Source: Spirochaetales bacterium
GTDB lineage: Bacteria > Spirochaetota > Spirochaetia > UBA9216
Direction of reading: 5' to 3'
DNA length: 64,000 nt
Assembly (NCBI GenBank): GCA_016839055.1
Contig: JAEKNX010000012.1
Coordinates: forward strand, 94,869 to 158,868
Below are positions 52,599-59,907 of the stretch, piece after piece. Both the position numbers and the translations under genes were made by a program. The notes under the pieces are model-generated. The model worked only from the letters and a program-made list of their open reading frames with translations, had not been told where the DNA came from and searched no databases. Numbering within the stretch: position 1 is the stretch's first letter; the number at the start of each line of letters is the position of its first letter.

Positions 52599-53668
52599 AA
52601 AACATGCCTACGATTCTGATTGCAGATGACGAGCCTCGAATAAGGCAGGCACTGAGCGATATTCTTCTCATAGAAGGCTATAATGTAATAGAGGCTGAAG
52701 ATGGAAATGAGGTTATGAATAAAGTCAAATCTGAATCAGTCGATGTAATCCTGCTGGATATAAACATGCCGGGGAAAACCGGAATAGAGCTTACACATAT
52801 TCTGAAATCAGATAACAATTTAAAGCATATCCCGGTGGTCATAGTCACCGGACAGAATGATCATGAGTCGAGAATCCAGGCGCACAAAGCCGGTGCAGAT
52901 GACTTTCTGATCAAGCCTCCGCATTTTGTGGAATTATCGGCTCGTGTAAAATCTCTGGTAAAAGTAAAGGCATATAATGACTATATGCGGAATTATCAGA
53001 AAAATCTTGAAAGGCAGGTAGCTGAACGAACAATACAGCTTCAAAATGCCATCACCGATCTTAAGGAAGCATCTCTTGATACAATCCACAGACTATCACG
53101 AGCCGCCGAATATAGAGATGAGGATACTTCCACCCATATTCAGAGAATGAGCAGCTATACAGCAGCTCTTGCGAGGCGTGCAGGGCTTTCCGAACAGGAT
53201 GTTGAAACAATTCTATACTCCTCTTCCATGCATGATATAGGTAAAATAGGGACACCTGACAATATCCTTCTCAAAAAGGGAAAACTCAGTCCGGAAGAGT
53301 GGGTGATTATGAAGGAACATACAGTTATGGGAGCAGAAATTCTTAAAGGTTCTTCCAGTGAATTTCTGAAACGAGGAAGAATAATTGCACTTACGCACCA
53401 TGAAAAATGGAATGGAGAGGGGTATCCAGAAGGCCTGGAAAAAGAGAATATTCCGCTAGAAGGAAGGATTAGTGCGGTAGCAGATGTCTTTGACGCGCTG
53501 ACTACACGAAGACCCTACAAAGAAGCTTTCCCGGTGGAAGAAGCGTTCTCGATTATCAGGGAAGGACGTGGCAGTCATTTTGATCCCAATCTTGTTGACT
53601 GTTTTTTATCAATTTCTGATGAAATTCTTTCAATCAAGGATAGAATTAATGAAGTTAGTAATAGTTAA
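52595..53668 (+). CDS. Response regulator with HD-GYP c-di-GMP phosphodiesterase domain
   Basis: A 357-residue two-domain protein. Receiver: IADDEPRIRQA, acceptor in ILLDINMPGKTG (about residue 53), Lys in FLIKPPHF. A coiled coil leads to HD-GYP: HIQRMSSYTAALA, the HD pair in SSMHDIGKIGTPD (about 210-222), MKEHTVMGAEIL, HHEKWNGEGYPEGL (about 268-281) and AVADVFDALTTRRPYKEA. All metal-binding residues appear present. Such RpfG-like proteins hydrolyse c-di-GMP when phosphorylated. In this cluster it stands where Wsp systems encode the GGDEF cyclase WspR. Confidence 0.93.
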   Translation: MKNMPTILIADDEPRIRQALSDILLIEGYNVIEAEDGNEVMNKVKSESVDVILLDINMPGKTGIELTHILKSDNNLKHIPVVIVTGQNDHESRIQAHKAGADDFLIKPPHFVELSARVKSLVKVKAYNDYMRNYQKNLERQVAERTIQLQNAITDLKEASLDTIHRLSRAAEYRDEDTSTHIQRMSSYTAALARRAGLSEQDVETILYSSSMHDIGKIGTPDNILLKKGKLSPEEWVIMKEHTVMGAEILKGSSSEFLKRGRIIALTHHEKWNGEGYPEGLEKENIPLEGRISAVADVFDALTTRRPYKEAFPVEEAFSIIREGRGSHFDPNLVDCFLSISDEILSIKDRINEVSNS

Positions 53669-53733
53669 TAAATCAACTTTGAGGATTTTCTCAAATGAAA
53701 GACAAACCTAGGATTGAGTGATGTGAGGTGATT

Positions 53734-54132
53734 ATGATAAAGATACTTGTTGTTGATGATGTGCCCATGATCCGGGAAGCAATATCAGTCCTGCTCGAAG
53801 AAAAGGGATATGAGACCCGGACGGCGAAAAATGGGAGAGAAGGTATGAAGGTCTTCAGCAGCTACCAACCAGACCTGGTGTTGACCGATATAGTCATGCC
53901 GGATATGGAAGGAATCGAATTTTTGAGGACTCTCCGGGAGAAAGATAAAAAACTGCCTATTATCGTGATGTCCGGAAACTACGTCGGTGAAGATTTCCTG
54001 AAACCGGCACTCCTTTTGGGTGCCGCAGCCTTCCTTAAGAAACCTTTCTCCAACGAAGAGCTCCTAAGTACAGTAAGTAAGTGTTTATTATTTAATACAG
54101 GGGCAAATCATGATTCCATCTGTCCAGATTGA
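53734..54132 (+). CDS. Single-domain CheY-like response regulator
   Basis: A 132-residue stand-alone receiver: LVVDDVPMIREAI, acceptor in LTDIVMPDMEG (about residue 53), IVMSGNY and the Lys of FLKKPFSNEEL. No output domain. The ATG at 53734 has GAGGTG just upstream; GTG at 53728 is in frame. It is the last gene of the signalling block and lies 60 bases after the HD-GYP gene. Partner unknown. Confidence 0.88.
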   Translation: MIKILVVDDVPMIREAISVLLEEKGYETRTAKNGREGMKVFSSYQPDLVLTDIVMPDMEGIEFLRTLREKDKKLPIIVMSGNYVGEDFLKPALLLGAAAFLKKPFSNEELLSTVSKCLLFNTGANHDSICPD

Positions 54133-54198
54133 TAAGGGATGATGAAAGGAACAAGAAAAACTGACCGAAATCCGTTAGAATTGCTGACATGCAATATA

Positions 54199-54288
54199 TT
54201 GACTAAGACCTTTTCCTATGGTATTTTATCCTGACCTCTTTATCCGTATCGTATGAAATGCGGATCATATAGACCATAGGGAGGAAAA
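54199..54288 (+). promoter_or_regulatory. rpsF operon promoter and short 5' leader
   Basis: TTGACT (54199-54204), 17 bases, TATTTT (54222-54227) form a good housekeeping promoter. The leader after about 54234 contains ATCCG (54242-54246) and CGGAT (54261-54265) arms with a CCG, which could be the S6:S18 binding hairpin known from many bacterial rpsF leaders. A strong AGGGAGG precedes the ATG. Confidence 0.6.
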
Positions 54289-54570
54289 ATGAGAAACTAC
54301 GAAGTTGTTTTTATTTTTCGAACTGAAGTTGACGCTTACAAAAGCGGCCTTGATAAGGTGAAAGAAGAATTACAGAAAGCAGGGGCTACAATCGTTAAAG
54401 AGGACGATTTAGGCGATAGAGAGCTTGCTTATCCGATTAAGAAAGAATCAAGAGGACATTACCACTTCTTCGATTTGGAACTTAAGCCTGATCAGATAGT
54501 ACAAATAGAAAAAAATATCAAACTCATAAGTGAAGTTCTGAAATTTTTATTCGTTAAAAAAGAGCAATAA
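54289..54570 (+). CDS. rpsF: 30S ribosomal protein S6
   Basis: A 93-residue S6, normal length. It begins RNYEVVFIFRTE and contains DLGDRELAYPIKKESRGHYH and LRF-like LKFLFVKKE at the end. S6 binds S18 and the central domain of 16S rRNA. First gene of the rpsF-ssb-rpsR group; 24 bases separate it from ssb. Confidence 0.97.
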   Translation: MRNYEVVFIFRTEVDAYKSGLDKVKEELQKAGATIVKEDDLGDRELAYPIKKESRGHYHFFDLELKPDQIVQIEKNIKLISEVLKFLFVKKEQ

Positions 54571-54594
54571 CCCCATACAGGAGCTGGATACAAA

Positions 54595-55188
54595 ATGGAA
54601 GATGTAAATTACGTAATCATGATAGGCAGACTTACAAGGGATGCTGAGCTTAAATATACAAACTCAGGCCTCGCAGTAAGCAGCTTTTCACTCGCAGTTA
54701 ACCGAAGGAAGAGGTCCGGGGAAAGCTGGGAGGATGAAGTATCATTTTTTGATCTGGCATTGTTCGGTAAAAGAGCTGAAAGTCTTAACCAGTATCTGAC
54801 CAAGGGGCAGCAGGTAGCCGTCGAAGGCACACTCTCGCAGGACCGATGGGAACAGGATGGCAAGAACAGAAGCAAGGTGAAAATCATAGCGAACAATATT
54901 CAGCTTTTAGGCGGCCGTGGTAACGCGGGCGGCGGACAGGGTGGCGGCAACATGGGCGGAAATAATCAGCAGGGCGGCGGAGCGCCTTCGGGCGGCGGTT
55001 CTAACAACGGCGGTTATAATAACGGCGGTTCTAACAACGGCGGCTATAATAACGGCGGCTATAATAACGGCGGTTCTAACAACGGCGGTTCTAACAACGG
55101 CGGTTCTAACAACGGCCAGCAAGGCGGAGACAAGTTTCAGCCTAATAACGATTATTCCGTAGATTTTGAGGATGATATTCCATTCTAA
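54595..55188 (+). CDS. ssb: Single-stranded DNA-binding protein with Gly/Asn-rich repeat linker
   Basis: A 197-residue SSB. The OB fold fills residues 1-108 (YVIMIGRLTRDAELKYT, DEVSFFDLALFGKRAE, VAVEGTLSQDRWEQDG). The linker (about 110-180) consists of repeats of GG-S/Y-NN-rich units, coded by near-identical 15-base DNA repeats around 55008-55115. The C-terminal tip DFEDDIPF, which recruits replication and repair partners, is intact. Gene order between rpsF and rpsR is the standard one. Repeat number may vary between strains through slippage. Confidence 0.97.
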   Translation: MEDVNYVIMIGRLTRDAELKYTNSGLAVSSFSLAVNRRKRSGESWEDEVSFFDLALFGKRAESLNQYLTKGQQVAVEGTLSQDRWEQDGKNRSKVKIIANNIQLLGGRGNAGGGQGGGNMGGNNQQGGGAPSGGGSNNGGYNNGGSNNGGYNNGGYNNGGSNNGGSNNGGSNNGQQGGDKFQPNNDYSVDFEDDIPF

Positions 55189-55203
55189 ACAGGAGAATTA
55201 CAC

Positions 55204-55506
55204 ATGAGTGATGAAATAAGGAAAGCTCCGGACGACAGGGGCGACGATAAGGGCGGTTACAGAGGCGGTCAAAGAGGCGGAGGCGGAGGCGGTAGATCTT
55301 TCTTTAGAAAGAAAGTCTGCAGATTTTGCACTCAGAAAGTCGCAATGGACTATAAGAACCCAGAGGTGCTTAGAAGGTTTGTTACAGAAAGCGGAAAAAT
55401 TCTTCCCCGAAGAATTACCGGTACATGCGCAAAGCATCAGAGACAGCTGGCCAAGGAAATCAAGAGAGCCAGAGTTATTGCTCTTCTGCCTTTCATGAAG
55501 AGATAG
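55204..55506 (+). CDS. rpsR: 30S ribosomal protein S18
   Basis: A 100-residue S18 with a Gly/Arg-rich N-terminal extension ([14 protein letters not shown]) before the conserved core: [39 protein letters not shown] and the C-terminal ALLPFMKR. Cysteine-containing (C+) form with CxxC at the start and a later Cys, so it may bind zinc. It forms the S6:S18 pair. It lies 15 bases after ssb. Confidence 0.97.
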   Translation: MSDEIRKAPDDRGDDKGGYRGGQRGGGGGGRSFFRKKVCRFCTQKVAMDYKNPEVLRRFVTESGKILPRRITGTCAKHQRQLAKEIKRARVIALLPFMKR

Positions 55507-55512
55507 TTAAAT

Positions 55513-56508
55513 ATGCTTCTAAATCAGGGAAGCAGCCGCCGATTGAGGGATGCATCTATTGCAGTAATACTGGCAACTGTTTTCAGTCAGTTTGGACTGC
55601 TTGTTTTTCTTTTTACGGTTCCGCTATACGCCCTGTATTATAGAAAGGGTTTTTCGGATTTACTTGCCGCGTCAGGTACCGTTCTGGTTCTGCTGCTGGT
55701 TATGGCGGTCTGGAAGACGAGATTAGTATCCGATACTGATCTTAGAAGAGCGTTAATTATCATGGATATGATAATCCCTGTGTTGTTAATGCTAGGATTG
55801 TTCTTTGTCATAGATGTTATTCCCGTATTATCGGGATATCGAAGGCTTATCAGGATGCTTGTAGCAACCGCGGTTGCGATGCTTGTTTTAGTGCCGGTTT
55901 ATCTGCTTCTTAAAGAGAATCAGGTATTAATCGATGTGGTAACTGCCCAAATCAATGCGATGTCGGGTGTGTTTACTGCGGAAGGTTCCGGAACTTATGA
56001 AACAGAGGTCATGAAATCCTATCTTGGAGAAGAAGGCCTGATTGGATATATGAAAAACTTCTACCGGAAATCGGCGGGAGCTATTTATTTTCTGATTCTG
56101 ATGATATCAAGCCGGGTCGCCGATCTGGCAATGTTGAGATTCGGGCGGAGAGATATTCTTAGACTTGTTGATTTTAAAGTCCCTGAAATACTGCTCTGGC
56201 CGATGATGCTCTCTGCTGTGGCGGCATTGGTTGAAGTGTTCGACTTGTTGAAGCTGGGAATGATGTCCCCGATTATCTGGAATGCCGGATTAATCCTGCT
56301 GTTCTTATATGGACTGCAGGGATTGGCAATATTGAGAAGTCTGTTTATCAGATTCCATGTCCCGAACGGACTTAGGCTGATGACGGAGTTCATTCTCATT
56401 ATGATTCTGGTTATGCCGGGAATAAATATGATTGTGATAATAGGACTTCCGGTTTTAGGTGTATCTGAAACCTGGATAAATTTACGAAAATCTATAAGGA
56501 GTACTTAA
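55513..56508 (+). CDS. DUF2232/YybS-like polytopic membrane protein
   Basis: A 331-residue membrane protein with about eight hydrophobic segments, starting six bases after rpsR. The length, topology, position between rpsR and rplI, and the N-terminal pattern (ATVFSQFGLLVFLFTVPLYALYY) fit the DUF2232 (YybS-like) proteins that occupy this locus in several phyla. No enzymatic motif is visible and the function of the family is unknown. A segment in the middle (about residues 140-190) is hydrophilic and probably extracytoplasmic. Confidence 0.65.
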   Translation: MLLNQGSSRRLRDASIAVILATVFSQFGLLVFLFTVPLYALYYRKGFSDLLAASGTVLVLLLVMAVWKTRLVSDTDLRRALIIMDMIIPVLLMLGLFFVIDVIPVLSGYRRLIRMLVATAVAMLVLVPVYLLLKENQVLIDVVTAQINAMSGVFTAEGSGTYETEVMKSYLGEEGLIGYMKNFYRKSAGAIYFLILMISSRVADLAMLRFGRRDILRLVDFKVPEILLWPMMLSAVAALVEVFDLLKLGMMSPIIWNAGLILLFLYGLQGLAILRSLFIRFHVPNGLRLMTEFILIMILVMPGINMIVIIGLPVLGVSETWINLRKSIRST

Positions 56509-56510
56509 TC

Positions 56511-57170
56511 GTGAAGATAATACTTAACGAAGATGTATATAATCTCGGAGAAGAGGGCGATGTTTGTGAAGTCGCAAACGGCTACGCGAGAAATTACCTG
56601 CTTCCGCAGAATCTTGCGGTAGCTTTTAATAAGCAGAATTCATCTGTCTTTGAGCATAAAAAAGAAGCAATTGCTAAAAGAAAAGAAGAGAAGAGAGTAA
56701 CTGCTCAGGGTCTGAGAGACCAGCTTGAGAATCTTTCACTTACAATCAAAATGCCTGCAGGCGAAACTGGAAAGCTTTTCGGTTCCGTAAACAGCGCGGT
56801 TGTGGCTGAAGCTCTTGAAAAAAAGGGAATCATCATAGAGCGTAAGAAAATTGATGTTCCATCCATCAGCATGAAGACAATTGGCAAGTTCAGCGTCATC
56901 ATTAAGCTTTACAGTGGTGAAACTGCTAAAATAGAAGTTGTTGTCGAAAGCATTGACGGTAAGGCTGAGGCTGCTCTTGCCAGGAAGCAGGACTCTGTAA
57001 AGTCAAAGAGTCAGAGAGCTGTTGCGCTTGAACCCCAGGTAGAACCAAATGCTGAAGTTGAGGCTGAAGTTGAGGCTGATGTTGAGGCTGATGTTGAGGC
57101 TGATGTTGAAGTCAAGGCTAAAGTTGAAGAATCCGAAGTTGAATCCGTTGTGGATGAGACTGAGGAGTAA
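56511..57170 (+). CDS. rplI: 50S ribosomal protein L9 with long acidic repeat tail
   Basis: A 219-residue L9; usual length is about 150. Residues 1-148 are a complete L9: KIILNEDVYNLGEEGDVCEVANGYARNYLLP with the long connecting helix and the C-terminal domain (GKLFGSV, AEALEKKGI). The extra 70 residues are dominated by repeats of EVEAEV/ADVEADVE, coded by a tandem 12-base repeat around 57055-57105, giving a very acidic, flexible tail. Such a tail is unusual. GTG start after AAGGAG; its stop overlaps the dnaB start by one base. Confidence 0.96.
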   Translation: MKIILNEDVYNLGEEGDVCEVANGYARNYLLPQNLAVAFNKQNSSVFEHKKEAIAKRKEEKRVTAQGLRDQLENLSLTIKMPAGETGKLFGSVNSAVVAEALEKKGIIIERKKIDVPSISMKTIGKFSVIIKLYSGETAKIEVVVESIDGKAEAALARKQDSVKSKSQRAVALEPQVEPNAEVEAEVEADVEADVEADVEVKAKVEESEVESVVDETEE

Positions 57171-58507
57171 TGACGCCCCAAGTTCTGAAGGATAAAGTAC
57201 CGCCCCACAATGATGATGCTGAGAAAGCGTCTCTCGGGGCAGTTCTTCTGGATCAGGATGCTATTGATACGGTCCTCAGATTTCTGAGGGCCGATGATTT
57301 CTACAGGACAGCCCATAAAAAAATCTTTCAGGCTATTATTGATCTTTCAAATCAGTCACAGCCTGTCGACTTGATTACACTGGCCGAGAAACTTAGGGAT
57401 AAAGGCGATCTTGAACAATGCGGAGGTTCCGGCTATATCTCAACACTGTCGGATTTTGTACCTACTTCCGCCAATGTCGAATATTATGCCAAGATAGTTC
57501 AAGACTGCGGCATCAGACGTAAACTGATTAAAACAGCTTCGGAAATAATTGCTTCAGCCCACGATGAGACGCTTGAAGGGAATGAAATCATCGAAGAGTC
57601 TGAAAAAAAGATTTTCGATATAACAGATTCTCACAGTAATTCCACATACAAGCATGCCGGTGAGGTTGTCTCAAGGACAATAGAGGCTATTGAAAGACTA
57701 TATCATACAAAAGATGCTTACACCGGAGTTCCGTCCGGCTTTTCAGAGCTGGATCAAATGACCAGCGGTTTTCAGAAATCAGAATTTATAATTATCGGAG
57801 CAAGACCCTCCATCGGTAAAACCGCTCTTGCTCTTTCCATGGCCGCGAATATGGCCATAAAGCAGCGGATCAGTGCTGGATTTTTCTCACTTGAGATGTC
57901 CGATATGGCGCTGATGCAGAGACTTGTAGCCTCCGAGGCCAGAATTAACTCGAGTCACCTGCGCTCCGGAATGTTCAAGATGTCTGATTTCTCAAAACTT
58001 ACCGAGGCCGCCTCGAGAATATATGAAGCGCCTCTATTTATAGATGATACTCCGAATATGAAATTGCTGCAGATTCGTTCAACAGCCCGAAGGTTGAAGG
58101 CAAAAGAAGATGTACAGATTATTTTTATTGACTATATAGGTCTTATTGAACCCGAGAATAAGGGAAGGACCCCGAGACATGAACAGGTTGGTGAAATTTC
58201 CAGATCACTTAAGGCTCTTGCCCGTGAGCTGGAAGTGCCAATTGTCTGTCTTTCCCAGGTAGGCCGGCAGTCTGAAGGGGAGCCGCCCCGTCTGTCCGAC
58301 CTTAGAGAATCAGGGTCGATAGAGCAGGATGCTGACGTAGTTATGTTCCTTCACCGAAACCGAATGGGTTCGGATGATGAGCCTGGTTCAGACAGAAAAA
58401 CAGAGTTGATAGTTGCCAAGCAACGAAATGGTCCGGTAGGGAAAGTTGATCTAGTCTTTATTCCGCAGTATACTCGTTTTGAATCTTATTCCAGGGAATA
58501 TGCATAA
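57170..58507 (+). CDS. dnaB: Replicative DNA helicase DnaB
   Basis: A 445-residue hexameric helicase. N-terminal domain: PHNDDAEKASLGAVLLD to about residue 110. RecA-like core: Walker A GARPSIGKTALAL (about 214), SLEMSDMALMQRL, Walker B IIFIDYIGLI (about 322), the motif ARELEVPIVCLSQVGRQSE and DLRESGSIEQDADVVMFLHR. No intein. Overlaps rplI by one base, so translation is coupled. Confidence 0.97.
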   Translation: MTPQVLKDKVPPHNDDAEKASLGAVLLDQDAIDTVLRFLRADDFYRTAHKKIFQAIIDLSNQSQPVDLITLAEKLRDKGDLEQCGGSGYISTLSDFVPTSANVEYYAKIVQDCGIRRKLIKTASEIIASAHDETLEGNEIIEESEKKIFDITDSHSNSTYKHAGEVVSRTIEAIERLYHTKDAYTGVPSGFSELDQMTSGFQKSEFIIIGARPSIGKTALALSMAANMAIKQRISAGFFSLEMSDMALMQRLVASEARINSSHLRSGMFKMSDFSKLTEAASRIYEAPLFIDDTPNMKLLQIRSTARRLKAKEDVQIIFIDYIGLIEPENKGRTPRHEQVGEISRSLKALARELEVPIVCLSQVGRQSEGEPPRLSDLRESGSIEQDADVVMFLHRNRMGSDDEPGSDRKTELIVAKQRNGPVGKVDLVFIPQYTRFESYSREYA

Positions 58508-58564
58508 GGAACACTGGCTTATAACCGATAATAAAATCGGAATATCGTGGTACGGAGTAAATCT

Positions 58565-58858
58565 ATGGGTTTTAAAGAAGATTATGAACTTGAGTATCTT
58601 GAAAATGAGGCAGAAAGTCTGGTTTTCAAAGAACTTGAAGACCAGCTTAGTGAAGACTGGGCGAAAGATATATGCAAGTGTCAAGACTGTGTTCTTGACA
58701 TGGCGGCCCTCTCCCTGAATACTATTAAACCTTTTTACAGAGTATCCCTTCTAGGGAAGGTCTACGCGGGAAGCCTTACCGGTTCGGACTATACTGATGA
58801 AGTTAAAAAAGCAGTTACCAATTCGATCGTGAAAATCTCTTCCAATCCTTCCCATTAA
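58565..58858 (+). CDS. ComFB-like small protein
   Basis: A 97-residue protein resembling the late competence ComFB family. It has the family pattern of cysteines and hydrophobics, CKCQDCVLDMAALSLN followed by PFYRVSLLGKVY (about residues 37-65). The CxCxxC arrangement could bind zinc. ComFB-like proteins have recently been linked to c-di-nucleotide signalling in cyanobacteria, which fits a genome rich in c-di-GMP proteins, but that link is an inference. The ATG at 58565 follows GGAG eight bases upstream; it lies 57 bases after dnaB. Confidence 0.7.
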   Translation: MGFKEDYELEYLENEAESLVFKELEDQLSEDWAKDICKCQDCVLDMAALSLNTIKPFYRVSLLGKVYAGSLTGSDYTDEVKKAVTNSIVKISSNPSH

Positions 58859-58919
58859 ATTGGTTTCTGCCGGTTAATGTGATATCATTAAGATATACAC
58901 ACATCCAAAGAGGAAAAAC

Positions 58920-59819
58920 ATGATTAAGAAAATAGTTTTTATTTGTCTCATTATTCTGATTACAGCGACTGCGGGGTTCGCGGAAGATTTTCTTGTGAAT
59001 TATATAGAAGGCATTCTGGAAGTGAATGAAGATGGTGACTGGTATGAGCTTTATATCGGTGATGAATTGTCTGAAAATTCTATTGTACGGCTTGATGAAG
59101 ATTCCTACGCTGAATTGAATAGGCGGGATGATAAGATTAGGCTTTCTCGTTCAGGAACCTATGAGCTGTCCGTCTTGCTGGGAGCGCGGAGCGATGTCCG
59201 AAGCAGCGGGATGGGAACACTTATTTCCGGTAAGTTTAAAACACTAATTCAGGAAGATTCAGGTAAAACCCAGTCAGCTGTCGGAGGAGTCAGGGCCGCA
59301 GAAGCCGAAACAGTCTCCATCGACTGGATGAGCAGCGAGACAGCAGAACTTATTGCCGACGGCCGGAGGGCGCTTAATGACGGTCTGCTTGAAGAAGCAA
59401 TGACTTATTTTGCTGACGCATATGATTTTGCAGCTGATTCTTATGAAGAAGCTGAAGCTCTTTATTTTATGGGGCTGACAAGCGCTATTGATGAGGATTA
59501 CTCCTCGGCGCTCGAACACCTCGATGAAGCTGATATGGAGAATGATTCCGAATACTATACTGATTTCTATCTTCTTAAAACCCAGCTGCTTGTAGAGAGC
59601 TTCGCCTATGGTGAGACTTATGATTTTTTATCGGATTTTGACACAGAAGCAGCCAGGAAATTTCCCGGAAAGCTTCAGGATATTTATTTCCTTTATGCTG
59701 TTGCATCGAATAATACAGGCCGCAGAAGCGAGGCTGAATCAATAATAAAGCAACTTATAAAGATAGAACCCTCTTCAGAAACGGCCATGGCCGCAAAGAA
59801 GTACAGAGATAATCTTTAA
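58920..59819 (+). CDS. Exported FecR-like and TPR protein
   Basis: A 299-residue protein with a cleavable signal peptide (KKIVFICLIILITATAGFAE, cut near residue 21). Residues 25-110 form a FecR-like barrel (VNYIEGILEVNEDGDW, YIGDELSENSIVRLDEDSYAEL, LSRSGTYEL). The C-terminal 170 residues are TPR-like helices (ADGRRALNDGLLEEAMTYFADAY, ALYFMGLTSAIDEDYSSALEHL). Probably periplasmic or surface scaffold. Begins after AGAGGAAAAAC. A bidirectional terminator separates it from the next, convergent gene. Confidence 0.7.
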   Translation: MIKKIVFICLIILITATAGFAEDFLVNYIEGILEVNEDGDWYELYIGDELSENSIVRLDEDSYAELNRRDDKIRLSRSGTYELSVLLGARSDVRSSGMGTLISGKFKTLIQEDSGKTQSAVGGVRAAEAETVSIDWMSSETAELIADGRRALNDGLLEEAMTYFADAYDFAADSYEEAEALYFMGLTSAIDEDYSSALEHLDEADMENDSEYYTDFYLLKTQLLVESFAYGETYDFLSDFDTEAARKFPGKLQDIYFLYAVASNNTGRRSEAESIIKQLIKIEPSSETAMAAKKYRDNL

Positions 59820-59878
59820 GAAAGATGAGGCAATTTCAACAAATCTCTGATTTTTGAAAGAACCTCAGATAATTAGTA

Positions 59879-59907
59879 AAAAAGCAGCACCGCCGGTGCT
59901 GCTTTTT
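59879..59907. terminator. Bidirectional rho-independent terminator
   Basis: AAAAAGCAGCACC and GGTGCTGCTTTTT form a 13-bp stem with a three-base loop. A-tract on one side and T-tract on the other serve both the plus-strand FecR/TPR gene and the minus-strand giant gene. The stop codon of the latter lies within the right arm. Confidence 0.88.

Noticed and set aside
54907..55122. Reverse-strand open frame rich in Ala, Val and Thr over the ssb repeats
   Set aside because: It is produced by the repeat structure of ssb; no ribosome site and no family resemblance.
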